Under the pieces are notes generated by a model. The model saw only the letters and a list, made by a program, of their open reading frames with translations. It was not told the DNA's origin and made no database searches. From Amylostereum areolatum (taxonomy: Eukaryota; Basidiomycota; Agaricomycetes; Russulales; Stereaceae), in contig SAXG01000062.1 in the NCBI GenBank assembly GCA_012932865.1, positions 124,001 through 188,000 on the forward strand: a DNA stretch of 64,000 nucleotides, read 5' to 3'. Positions 22,179 through 31,898 of this stretch are shown here, piece after piece; the stretch's first letter is position 1, and each line of letters begins with the position of its first letter. The position numbers and the translations under genes were made by a program.

Positions 22179-22574
22179 TTATGCACCGAAAAGCGACTGC
22201 TCTTCAACAGACATTTTCTGACCCGGCCGAGCTTTCATTAAAAACCCATATCCCCGCCAGACTCCTTCCCCGCTCGCTGACCTGGCCAATAGCCCCTTTG
22301 CACTGCTCCCTCCTTCAACCTCTTCATCCTCAGAGACTCCTCCAATTTCTGCGCCTCCGCCGACGCCTGCTGGGGTAGGGGCTGGGTCACTGGTAGTAGA
22401 GGTAGAGGTGGTGGTGTTCGTGTTTGTGCTCGTGTTCGCACTGGTGCTCGTGCTGGTGTTGCTGGTGTTCGTGCTGGTGTTCGTGCTATTGTTGGTGGAG
22501 GGTACGGTCGGCTCGGCATTCTGACGTTTCACCCGCTCTTTGAGCTTCTTGGAATCGGTCTTCTCCATGGCCAT
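22179..22574 (-). CDS. Ser/Thr/Asn-rich protein, mirror copy of the gene at 17114
   Basis: The ATG at 22574 gives 131 residues. It has the shared N-terminus MAMEKTDSKKLKERVKRQNA, a central Ser/Thr/Asn repeat (NTSTNTSNTSTSTSANTSTN), then acidic and glycine-rich sequence and a further 40 residues (YGFLMKARPGQKMSVEEQ) that the partner at 17114 lacks. A preceding exon is suggested by the open stretch at about 22670-22725 (LAISRSSLSYGADRKNIVNY), similar to exon 1 of the gene at 13517. No domain recognised. Confidence 0.6.
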   Translation of the reverse strand: MAMEKTDSKKLKERVKRQNAEPTVPSTNNSTNTSTNTSNTSTSTSANTSTNTNTTTSTSTTSDPAPTPAGVGGGAEIGGVSEDEEVEGGSSAKGLLARSASGEGVWRGYGFLMKARPGQKMSVEEQSLFGA

Positions 22575-23470
22575 AATGCGTATTGCGATCTACGCACGTC
22601 ATGCGTGGTGGGGAAGATATAGCATGAGAGGTATGCGCATGTTTCGATAACTCACAAATGGGATAATTGACGATGTTTTTTCTGTCAGCGCCGTAGCTCA
22701 GGCTCGAACGAGAGATGGCTAGCACGGGAGAGGCGTAGGGACGGAGTTCTGTTTGTGGGTCACGGTGGTGGCAGACGCCTGAGCTTCGAGAACGAGGAAG
22801 TTGGGTTGTGCACGTTCAACGACATGGGTTTTTGAAGGGCCTCGAGGGCCCGGTACCACTTAGGACCTGTGCTTGGGACCGTGCATGACGTCGTGGGGAA
22901 CTGCACCCAGCGGGCACGTTCACTCGCTTCTCGAACAACGGTTCACATCTATCTATCCATCCATCCGACAGTCAGATTCCACCCTTCCAGTCAAGCACAG
23001 TTCTGACTTGGAAGACGTCAAATGAATTCTGCAATTCGCGGCGTGCCTACCGCTGTCTTTTTTCTACTTCTTGCGTTGTTCTTGTGTGTCTGAGGTATGT
23101 AGCAGGACACTAAATAGTACCGGTAGTGTACGACTCCGAGCCGAAAGACAAAGGGGGTCACGTGACCATGTACGGCCTTGGCCCTCCCCTTCGTTCACCT
23201 CCACATTGCCTTCAACAACCGTGCACCATCAGTCAATCAACAAGTCCACGCGTAACGTCGAAACACTCCCCAGGACATAGTATTCAACGTACCGTGTGCT
23301 GCGTTCTCAGTATTCGTTCAGTACTCCCTGACCCGAGTCCAACTTTGGTGACAGTGGCATTTGCCAGCGGCGTTGAGTGGCACAAGCGACGGAAGCTCCT
23401 CGCGAAAGGTGGGCGGGAAACCACATTTATCGTTTTCGAGAGATCTGAAAATTGCTAACACACGTTTTAG
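22575..23470. other. duplication-arm intergenic DNA
   Basis: It mirrors 16172-17113, for example the block around 22890-23010 with a short TCTATCTATCCATCCATCC run. It contains the likely promoter of F-box copy B and the possible upstream exon of the minus-strand gene. No other gene. Confidence 0.5.
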
Positions 23471-25247
23471 ATGGCTAGACCCCCCGATCAACTTACCACA
23501 CTTCCGACTGAGCTCCTCACCGGCGTTTTGGAGCTCCTGGATGCGTCTACACTCATTGCCTGCATGTTGGTGAGTCTTTCACACCGTTGTATGTGTATAT
23601 TAAGCTGGTGTCTTATATTCCTCGCAGATCTGTCGGCGGCTTAAGATCTTAATCGACAATACCGCGTCACTCAAATACATCCTCGCGCTCAATGCATCGG
23701 GGATGGAAGACGGGCGAAACAGCACGCTCTCGCTCATCGAGCGCGGTCGGCGTCTTGACGCATACCATTCGGCTTGGCGAACTCTTACTTGGTCGGACGA
23801 GCGTGTGCTTACCTTCCCGGGCCGTGCGGATCGTGTGTATGTCTGGAGGATTCCTCGTGGCCGTCGAAAGGCATTCTGTGCACATTTGGCAAATTCCTTC
23901 GCAGTTGCGCGGAGTCGAAGCACAGCGCTGCGTCGATTGGGCGTTTCCCTTCCAATAATGTGCTTGCGATTTCAATCGAACCGGAGGAGGACCTCCTTGT
24001 TATATTATGTCGCCTGAAAGGTACATGTTTTCTATTCTCTCGTTGACCGTAGGATTCCACTACGGGCTTCTCGACAACGTCGTCAGATTTGTACTTGCGC
24101 TCTGCATTCTCTGGGATGCCTCATCCAAAGGCACATATCTTCGACATTGACTTTGATACTATGCATCCAGATGTTCTGGGAAATCTCGTTGTGTGGTTTC
24201 TGCATCAGGCAAAGCTGGGCTGATGCCACCATCTACAACTGGTACACTGGACGAGAGTGGGTGGGTGCATTGATAGTATGTTATATTTGCCTTGAGAGTG
24301 TTGACGTTAAGTAAACCTGTCAGTTGTTGTTCTGGCCCTGGATCTATGCTTGCTAGATGGTGGATATATCCTCACATTCGAACATGACATAGATGGGGGC
24401 ATTGTCCTAGTGGTCTGGGAAAGCTCTGCATGGAACGCAGGCACCGACGTTCAGCCCGATGACCATGTCGTCGCTCTCCTTTTGCCCAAGTTCTGGGACA
24501 GTGTGGCTAGCTGCGACTTCTCCGTCGACGCATTTCCCGGAGGGACGCGAGGAACTCCGCAAAGCGGACACTTCTTCTCCACGCACGCTGTTCGTTTGCT
24601 CTCCGCCACGGTCGATTTCCACCCTTCCACCCCCACAGAAGAAGAAGAGAGGGAAGCACGGGCCCACGTTCCGAAACTCGAGTTCACCTTTCCGTCAACC
24701 GTGATAATGGATTACATCTCCACTGCCCGTGAATCTTCCGACGACACTGATTCAGACTCTGGCTATCATACCATCCCGTGGAACGAGTGGGCTCCCGGAA
24801 ACGTCCTTGTCACTCCTGTCTGGGAGTCCTCCTCCAGAGCATCCTTCTTCAAGACGGGATGCGACGGTCGCGCCCTGCAACTCATTCAACCCGACGTGGT
24901 CAAAATCTACGACTTCAACCGCCTGCGCGTGCGCAACGCCTCAAAATCAGGCACCCAAACAGAGACGATCACAGGACGTATCGATGTGGACTGGCTGGAG
25001 GATAGCTACGAGGACGTGTTCGTCGAGACGTTCTTAGAGTGCACGGCCGCCACCTACAAGCTTCCTTGCAAGGCCGATAATATGGATGTGAGACTGGCAG
25101 AGGACGCGCTTATCCTGATCCCGGTACGTCGTCCCCGCTCAGTGCTTGGTCTGTACTGAAGAGGCTGATATTTCGTGGTGTGTATAGAAAGATACGGAAA
25201 CCGAGGACGGGAAACGCGTGCGCAAAGTGCGTATTTTGAGCATATAG
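23471..25247 (+). pseudogene. F-box gene copy B, frameshifted in the middle
   Basis: Exon 1 (23471-23569) and the start of exon 2 (from 23628) are intact (TLPTELLTGVLELLDASTLI, then RRLKILIDNTASLKYILALN). Compared with copies A and C the frame shifts near 23830, again near 23950, and the segment around 24060-24300 is eroded, with a stop after HQAKLG. The 3' half (24350-25128) is a long clean frame containing PWNEWAPGNVLV and ETFLECTAATYKLP. A last intron joins KDTETEDGKRVRKVRILSI, the family's C-terminus. The intact 3' half could be expressed alone from ATG 24350, but a decayed full-length gene is the simpler reading. Confidence 0.7.
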
Positions 25248-25641
25248 GATGTAGGATCAAGTGCGTGTAGGGGTGAGATTGTGCGATTGCCGGGGGCACC
25301 ACCACTTAAGCTTTCAATATATGAATGTTCAAGAGGGCCTGGCTCAACCGTACCGCAACCGCGATATGCAGGCATCTGCAGGATGGGACTTTTTCGTTGG
25401 CGGAAGTTTCCAAGGCGTGCTCGATCTGCAGACGATTGTGGGTAAGTGAACAAGGGCCCTCGAGAGTCTCTGTTGCCAACAACGAGTACTACAAGTCAGA
25501 TACATGTACACGGAAGTCCAGTTGTCCACTGCGGATTTCGGGAATGAGGCACCAGTAAGTAACAGAAAATACATATTGGGAGGGAATACATGCGAACGGT
25601 CGTAAAGCGTCGTAAGTCGGTAGCGTGGAAATCGAATAGGT
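25248..25641. other. short convergent intergenic region
   Basis: It lies between F-box copy B and cupin 1, which face each other. Only short open frames, no supported gene. Confidence 0.5.
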
Positions 25642-26745
25642 TTACAGCTTGATCTGGGTCACCTCCGCACGCGCGGCGACGAACATGCCGTTCACACCGC
25701 GCTTCGCAGGAGCGGAAGGGTACGCTGCGTACGTCGACGTCGGCTTCGGCTTCGCGCTGGAGCTGTAGCCGGCGGTGTTGATGCTGGGAGGGTACGCGTT
25801 CCCGGAGTCGCGCGGCTGACGCTGCGCGGTGGGCTGGTTCCCGCGCTGAATTCCGCAACGCTGGAGACATTCATCAACACCCAGGGCGACATTATCAGGG
25901 ATCTGGCCGACACAAAGAAAACAAAAATTAAGTCAAGGGTTGAGCTCGATGAGAGAGGTGGGATCGGAACGGACCTTCGACTCGAGGTCGTAGATCTGCT
26001 GCACGCCGAGACCGCCGAGGGTGGCCCCGACGATGTCCGGGGGAAGGCCGAAGTCTGGGATAGATGGGATATGGCATAAGCACGGATATATGTGAGCAAA
26101 GTGGGGGGAAGGTTCGCGTACAGCGCTGCGCGACCTGACTGACGCCCGGGTCCTCGTTGTTGAAGCCCGCGACGAACATCGCGGACTCGCAACTCGGGTT
26201 CATCTCGAAGTGGATCGCGCCCTGGGGGAAGACCGTGGCCGACCCGGGCGCGATGTCGATCTCGATGAAGCGCGCGCCGTTCTCGACCAGGACGCCGCCG
26301 CGGAGGGTGGTGTTCAGCGAGAAGTTGATCTCGGTCGCGCGCGGGTGCGTGTGGGGGGTATTGATGCCGCAGGGACCCAGGAATCCGATCGCTGTGCAGG
26401 TACGGCCATTCGTGCGTCAACGATCCGTAGGATAAAGGAAGTGGGAAGGGGGAGGGGGGGGAGGTGCGTACTCATGGATACACCGTTCCCTACCACAGCG
26501 GGGAAGTTCTCGGACGTGGCGGCGACGGTGTGACCGCCTGCGCCGGTGGTGACGCCAACGGCAGAGGGCGGGTTGACGAAGTCGAAGAGGAATTGCTCAT
26601 CCGAGAGGAGACGGAGGCGGTCGACCTCGGTCGGCGCCAGACGCAGTTCGCCGACGAGCTCTGCAACAGATGACGCGGTACTGCTCTGCGCCTTGACCGT
26701 GGACGATGCGAGAAGTAGAACGCTAAGTGTGGCGAAGGAGAACAT
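25642..26745 (-). CDS. spherulin/germin-like secreted cupin, copy 1 (intact)
   Basis: Four exons (26472-26745, 26122-26391, 25975-26054, 25642-25902) in phase give 294 residues. MFSFATLSVLLLASSTVKAQ is a signal peptide. The cupin core has PHTHPRATE (His105, His107, Glu112) and FPQGAIHFEMN (His152), the usual metal ligands of Cupin_1 domains. The C-terminal third is Ser/Pro/Lys-rich. Members include slime-mould spherulin and plant germins; fungal ones are extracellular or wall-associated, sometimes Mn-dependent oxidases, with activity unknown here. A TATA box lies about 135 bases upstream (26881-26890). An inverted second copy is at 30164-31283. Confidence 0.88.
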
Positions 26746-26880
26746 GGCGACGAAATTGTGGAGCTGGCGTGAGACGAACAAGAAGGAATAAGAACTGAAG
26801 AGCCCGCGAAGTTCCCCGCGAAGTTCAAGAAGGAGAAGAAGGAACTCCGGTGGTGAAGAGTGGCGGACATGTTTCGAAGA

Positions 26881-26890
26881 GTTTATATAG
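26881..26890 (-). promoter_or_regulatory. TATA box of cupin copy 1
   Basis: CTATATAAAC on the minus strand, about 136 bases before the ATG. The copy 2 promoter also has a TATA box at a similar distance. Confidence 0.55.
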
Positions 26891-28282
26891 GTCTTTTGGG
26901 GGGAGTCCCGGGAAAAAAGTAATGCATCCCCTTCCGTGTAAGTTGTGGTTAGGCTGTACATCCGTCCGATCCCTGAGATGGAGGCCGTTTCGAACGCACG
27001 GCGCGCGTTCAAGGTTCAAAGACCCTTGAACGTCATGGACGCCGCTCGCATAACCAGAGCGCTACACCGCTTGCAGAATACGTCGAGAGATTTGAGCTGA
27101 AGATGCTGGGCTAGAAATGTGGTACAGACAGGGTCCTCGGACTTCATGACCAATGGAGGTTAACGGCGTTGCTGTGGAAGATGCTCGAGACGCCTAGACG
27201 GATAGTAGTGGTGGTTTATCCATCCAGAGAGGGTGTTCTGCGGCCGTGGTTATGTGGTGTTTCGCCTTGAAAGAAGAGGACGGAGACATATTCAGTTCAT
27301 ATGAATGCGGGGTGGATCTTGAAAAGCTTGCAAGACGTGTACTGAATACAGTGACCGCATGCTTACGCTCGTGGGCCCGTGGCCCCGTTCCGGACTAACC
27401 CATTGCATGGGCAAGCCACCTGGAGAGATTTCTTGAAGACTTTTGTACGCAATAGCAGTTGGCAGGTAAACGTCTTGAGGGGAGCGTGCAAGCGAGGGTT
27501 CGGAGCTGGGTGAAATCTGAGAAGAGGATGCCACCGCGTGAAGCAAATAGCAACGCTGGCAGAAATGCTCCGGTATTTGCCGAAAGCTCTTGTTCTCCCC
27601 CTCCGACCTCGAACCTGCCGTACTACGACAACGCAAAACAATATCCCCATTGCCAGTGCTCGAAGAGGACCCTTATTCCACACCGCATACGCCTTATATC
27701 TCACCACAATGCGTAGCCAGGACAACGACGCCGCCCAACTTTAACCACTAGGCGCAGGGAAGCCAGTTGCGGCCTGCACGGTCCTCGCACAGCTTGAGCC
27801 AAGTTCTTGAAGTCGGTCTCTGTTTGAAGGAAGCCGGGTGACTACCCAATGGACGACTCAAAACGTCCGGGGAGAGCCCTCTCCCAAGTAGAAACCCTCA
27901 GCTTTCGTGCTTTACCGTCACCATTTCCAGGAACGCACCTCCCAAGCTTCTCTCCGGCCCACGCTCACGAGCAACAATGAAGGTACGTATGTAGTTCTCC
28001 ACGGTACGATTTCGGATCGATACGAGTATCTCCTTCTCCGGTGCCGCGCTTTGACCGTACCACACCGCTCCTGCAGTAGGTTCGCCTCGCTTCATCACCC
28101 GCCCCACCGTGCCTCAAGCAGCCGGGAATGGTAGCAATTTCGACGAGTCGCCACCGGGATAGAGGCGGGGAGGCGGTAGCCTCCGCGTGGTATTGTTCCA
28201 ATGGAGAGAAAAGGGCGGTGGAGGGTACAAAAGGGTGAAGGTGTGTGCATCCCCTTTCGTACACCATCCCCCACTTACATCC
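26891..28282. other. intergenic; possible relic of a membrane protein
   Basis: A minus-strand frame at 27363-27725 contains YKAYAVWNKGPLRALAMGIL, which looks like one helix of the multi-pass membrane proteins common in Agaricomycetes, but the surroundings are not coding-like. No full gene. Confidence 0.35.
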
Positions 28283-28947
28283 ATGCCCGCGTCTCCTTCC
28301 ACAGGGCGCTCTTCGCGCAGCACCTCCGTTCCGCCCTCCCCACTCAACGCCACCTTTCCCGAACGTACAAAAGCCTCTACACATCGCACGACCTCTCATC
28401 CTTCTCATCCTAGTTCTGGGGGCCACGGGCCACGTCCAACCCCCCCTTCGACGGCCCGTCGTCGCGTCGTGCAAGGCGGCCATTCGCATTGCAATCACTC
28501 CCCAGCCGCCAGCGCGACAAACACCGCTGCGGCTCTAACCCCATACGATGCTCACCATGACGCTCGTTCATCGAACACCGGTCGCCACACGGATCACTCT
28601 GCGACTCACGGCAGCAGGCGTCAGTCATTGGTTCCGCAACAACAGGCTCTATGCGTCGACCCATCTCGCAGCCGTAGCACCCTTCCAAGCACGGTTCTGA
28701 GCACCCCTGATTCGACCGCGGCCGCGGGCTCCCTTGAGCGTTCCACTGCTGCAAACCTCGCGCGCGCGCGCGAAGAAGCCGACTTTAGAGACGCCACCAG
28801 ACTCCTTTCGAGCGAGAACTATCTACCGAAATCGCGGGCAACGCATTCGGTCTATGCTTTGTCTCGTCGACACCAACACGGAACGTGATTGTGTGCGTGG
28901 ACGAGTCGACGACTGGGGTCAAGCATCATAGGGTACGATCGACGTAG
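28283..28947 (+). CDS. hypothetical Ser/Thr/Pro/His-rich protein, model uncertain
   Basis: The ATG at 28283 follows an ATCC context and opens ~200 codons of Ser, Thr, Pro and His-rich sequence (MPASPSTGRSSRSTSVPPSP). The 3' end is better explained by a splice: after an acceptor at about 28790 another frame reads TPFERELSTEIAGNAFGL, then VCVDESTTGVKHH, to a stop at 28945-28947. The donor was not identified. It lies in the spacer between the two cupin copies. No domain. Confidence 0.35.
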
Positions 28948-29970
28948 GGACTCGAGCTGGGATCCAGGGGGTGTGATATATGATGGAATGGGGAGTATTA
29001 TAGGGCGGGCCTTATAGGCAGCTGCCATTTATCTTGCGCGGTGCGTCTCCGTTGCGCCTGTTATGCCGTTTTGTTTCTCCCTTCTCATGCGCTCGCAGAT
29101 TGCGCGCTGTACCCCCTCTATACATGCTACGTATGCTCATATAATTTCACTGGATAATTCTCATGCGTGTTTCGGATGTTTGACGCGCGAAGGTAAATGG
29201 GGCTGTGCCACGGCCATCATCGACATCGACGGCGGCAGCGTGCGAACGATTATCGCGGATATCGGGAACAAGTTCGATGCTCTCTCCCCCGCGGAAAGAG
29301 CTCAAGGCGGGACGACAGCCAGGCGCGGTGATCCTGTAAAGACGGCCGCAGGTCTCTGCCAGCCGTGCTGTGCTAACGTTTTGAGGGGGAGACGCTGTAG
29401 TTGTCAAGCGTCGGTGATGGGACGGGGTAACTTGGTGTATGATGTGGCGTTAACGATGGCTTTTCATTGGCGTACACCTGTGTTTTGGACACTCGTGTCG
29501 GGCTAGAACAGGGGGTATGTTCATTGTCTGAGTCCGCGCAGTTCTCACCAAGTAATTGGTCGAGCCTTCTCTGCTGTCCGCTGGCTAACCGCTGAACCTG
29601 GTTCGATTCCCTTGCATCTGTCGTCGCTCACCATGCAATCGTGAACGCAAAGGTACCTCCAAGGACTACGTGCTCTCTGCAGTCGGGAGTCCGATCCTCG
29701 CTACCACTCCGTTATTATTAGCGTCAAGTCCCACCATCAATCATCGAGTTCCCCCCTGCGTGCGTCCTTCGTCGAATCGCTGCTGTCCGCTATGATTCTA
29801 CCCTCGTCCTGATTGAAGTACCTAGATCAGCCACCGGAACAGCTCACATTGCGGTGAACTCACATCACTGTCGCCCCACGTCAATACCAATGTCCCCTGA
29901 TCATGATTGAAACTTCTAACGACCGCGCGACGACTATTAATAGCATGCGCGGGCGCGTGCGCGGCGGCGG
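28948..29970. other. intergenic before cupin copy 2
   Basis: The open frame at 29063-29506 has no protein-like features or splice support. Nothing else seen. Confidence 0.4.
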
Positions 29971-29982
29971 TATGTATATAAG
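29971..29982 (+). promoter_or_regulatory. TATA box of cupin copy 2
   Basis: TATGTATATAAG about 185 bases upstream of ATG 30164, followed by a pyrimidine-rich leader typical of strongly expressed fungal genes. Confidence 0.6.
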
Positions 29983-30163
29983 AGGTGGGAGCGACGTGAG
30001 TTGGACCCCATCAGCGACGTTCTCCTTTCTTTCTTCTTCTCTTCTCCCCTTTTTTTTCTTTCTTCGGGTTCCACCCTTTCTATTCTCCAACCGCGCCTCC
30101 TAATTTTTATCGTTATTTCTTTCACGACACCTTTCTACCCTTCTCACGATCTCTCCACACACC

Positions 30164-31283
30164 ATGTTCTCCCTCGCCACGTTCACCGCTCTCCTCCTCG
30201 CCGCGTCCTCCGTCAAGGCGCAGACCACGGCCTCGGCTTCGTCCGTCGCTGAACTCGTCGGACAGCTCCGCCAGGCGCCCACCGAGGTCGACCGCCTGCG
30301 TCTCCTCTCGGACGAGCAGCTCCTGTTCGACTTCATCAACCCGCCTTCCAGCGTCGGCTGTCACCACCGGTACCGGCGGTCACACCGTGGCTGCCTCGTC
30401 GGAGAACTTCCCCGCCGTCATCGGTAACGGTGTATCCATGAGTACGTCCTCTCCTTCCTCCCATCCCAAACCCTCCTCTCATCTCCCTCTCTCAACCCAC
30501 AGCCATCGGCTTCCTCGGCCCCTGCGGCATGAACTCGCCCCACACGCACCCCGCGCGCGACCGAGATCAACTTCTCGCTGAACACCACCCTCCGCGGCGG
30601 CGTCCTGGTCGAGAACGGCGCGCGCTTCGTCGAGGTGGACATCGCGCCCGGATCGGCCACGGTCTTCCCTCAGGGCGCGATCCACTTCGAGATGAACCCG
30701 AGTTGCGAGCCCGCGATGTTCGTCGCGGGCTTCAACAACGAGGACCCGGGTGTCAACCAGGTCGCTCAGCGCTGTACGCACGCCTTTCCCTTCCCTGTCT
30801 CGTGCTGTGTGCTTACGCGATCACTCATGCAGACTTCGGTCTCCCCCCGGACATCGTCGGCGCCACCCTCGGCGGTCTCGGCGTGCAACAGGTCTACGAC
30901 CTCGAGTCCGAAGGTCCGTTCTCATGCCCCCCGCTCCCACCACCCATATCCCCATCCTGAAATAAATCACCTTGCAGATCCCCGACAACGTCATTCCTTG
31001 GTGTCGATGAGTGCCTCCAGCGCTGCGGCATCACGCGCGGTGACCAGCCCACCTGCTCAGCGCCAGCCCCGCGTAGTCCGCCAACGCGTACCCGTCCAGC
31101 ATCGTGACCAGCGCCGCTCCCAGCGCGACTGCGACTGCCACCGCCACCGCCACCTCCACACCCTCCGCCTCCGCCTCCGCCACGGCATCGTCCAACGGCT
31201 CCTCTTCCTCCGAGGAGAAGCGCGCGCCGGAGCCGGTCGTCACGAAGAGGGCGGGTGCCGTCGAGTCGTTCCAGCTTAGGTAG
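30164..31283 (+). pseudogene. spherulin-like cupin copy 2, several single-base indels
   Basis: It starts like copy 1 (MFSLATFTALLLAASSVKAQ; LSDEQLLFDFINPPSSVG). The frame then breaks by one extra base near 30360 (GGCTGTC for GGCGTC), again near 30553 (CACCCC for CACCC, within HTHP), again near 30994, and at least twice more near 31050-31080. Between the breaks the cupin core (VENGARFVEVDIAPGSATVF, QGAIHFEMN) is well conserved. Introns near 30440-30502 and 30774-30830 match copy 1. The C-terminus reads KRAGAVESFQLR and stops at 31281-31283. Because indels recur across the gene, decay is more likely than a single consensus error. The promoter TATA is kept. Confidence 0.78.
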
Positions 31284-31461
31284 AGGGTGTTGAATGCTGG
31301 GGTGTTTTGTGGGATTTTTTCGGTTCGGGGTTCGTGAAAAGTTTGGCTTTTGTTATCTTACGTCGTTGTGTAATATGATCAGGGTTTCTGGTCGAACTTG
31401 AAAGTGGGAGGCGCGCATAACAGTAAGTTGATAGTCGTACGGTAGTACTACATACTCGGTC

Positions 31462-31800
31462 GCTGTCAGGGTCGGTTACGACAAGGCGACGCTCGTGGGA
31501 GGCCTTGAAGAGCTCTCATTGGGAGACCGCACCGAGGACGTAAGTTATGTAGAAAGCGAAACCAAAGAGAAGAAGGCAGCGAAGGTACGAACGATGGTGG
31601 AGGTGTTGAAGAGGAAGAGGATGCGAAATGGAGTCGAGATTGAGTCGAGAAAGGTTGAGGACCCTTTGGAGGGAAAATTGGAGGTGGCGGTGAGGGAGAA
31701 GAGAGGGGATGGAATAGTCGTTGGTGAAGCTGGCGACTCGGAGCGGGAACGGGAGCCTGACAGGATCAAAAAAACATCTACTCGACTTCAGATCATAACT
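31462..31800 (+). pseudogene. decayed 3' copy of the coiled-coil gene
   Basis: The sequence matches 14003-14345: LEELS, VESETKEKKAA, EGKLEVAVREKR correspond to LEELS, VESENKEKKAA, EGKLEAAVREKR. The shared downstream bases (AAAACATCTA, TTTCAGATCATAACT-like) show that the duplication included the 3' flank. The 5' half, with the conserved N-terminus, is missing. Confidence 0.75.
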
Positions 31801-31898
31801 GTTACTATTTACTCCACGACCTGGTATGATACGAACATTGTGATGCACGTACATACACCAGTAGGTACCTCTCTGGTACAAGGAGACAATACGCCTTA

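Larger units (their letters stand above)
22020..25247. repeat. right arm of inverted duplication around FIG4
   Basis: Gene order and sequence mirror 14450-17690: the short family gene (minus), shared intergenic DNA, then the F-box gene (plus). Both boundary pairs share one centre, (17690+22020)/2 and (14450+25247)/2, at about 19.85 kb. The arms are diverged but clearly related. Confidence 0.75.

Noticed and set aside
22486..22725. Minus-strand frame overlapping the start of the Ser/Thr-rich gene
   Set aside because: Its upstream part may be a real exon (similar to exon 1 at 13517), but its downstream part is an out-of-frame reading of the shared MAM...KLKERVK cassette, so it is not listed as its own gene.
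29063..29506. 147-codon plus-strand frame
   Set aside because: No domain, many Cys and Arg scattered, no neighbouring splice sites or promoter.
29595..29625. B-box-like GGTTCGATTCC suggesting a tRNA
   Set aside because: The bases around it do not form T or acceptor stems, and no D arm lies upstream.
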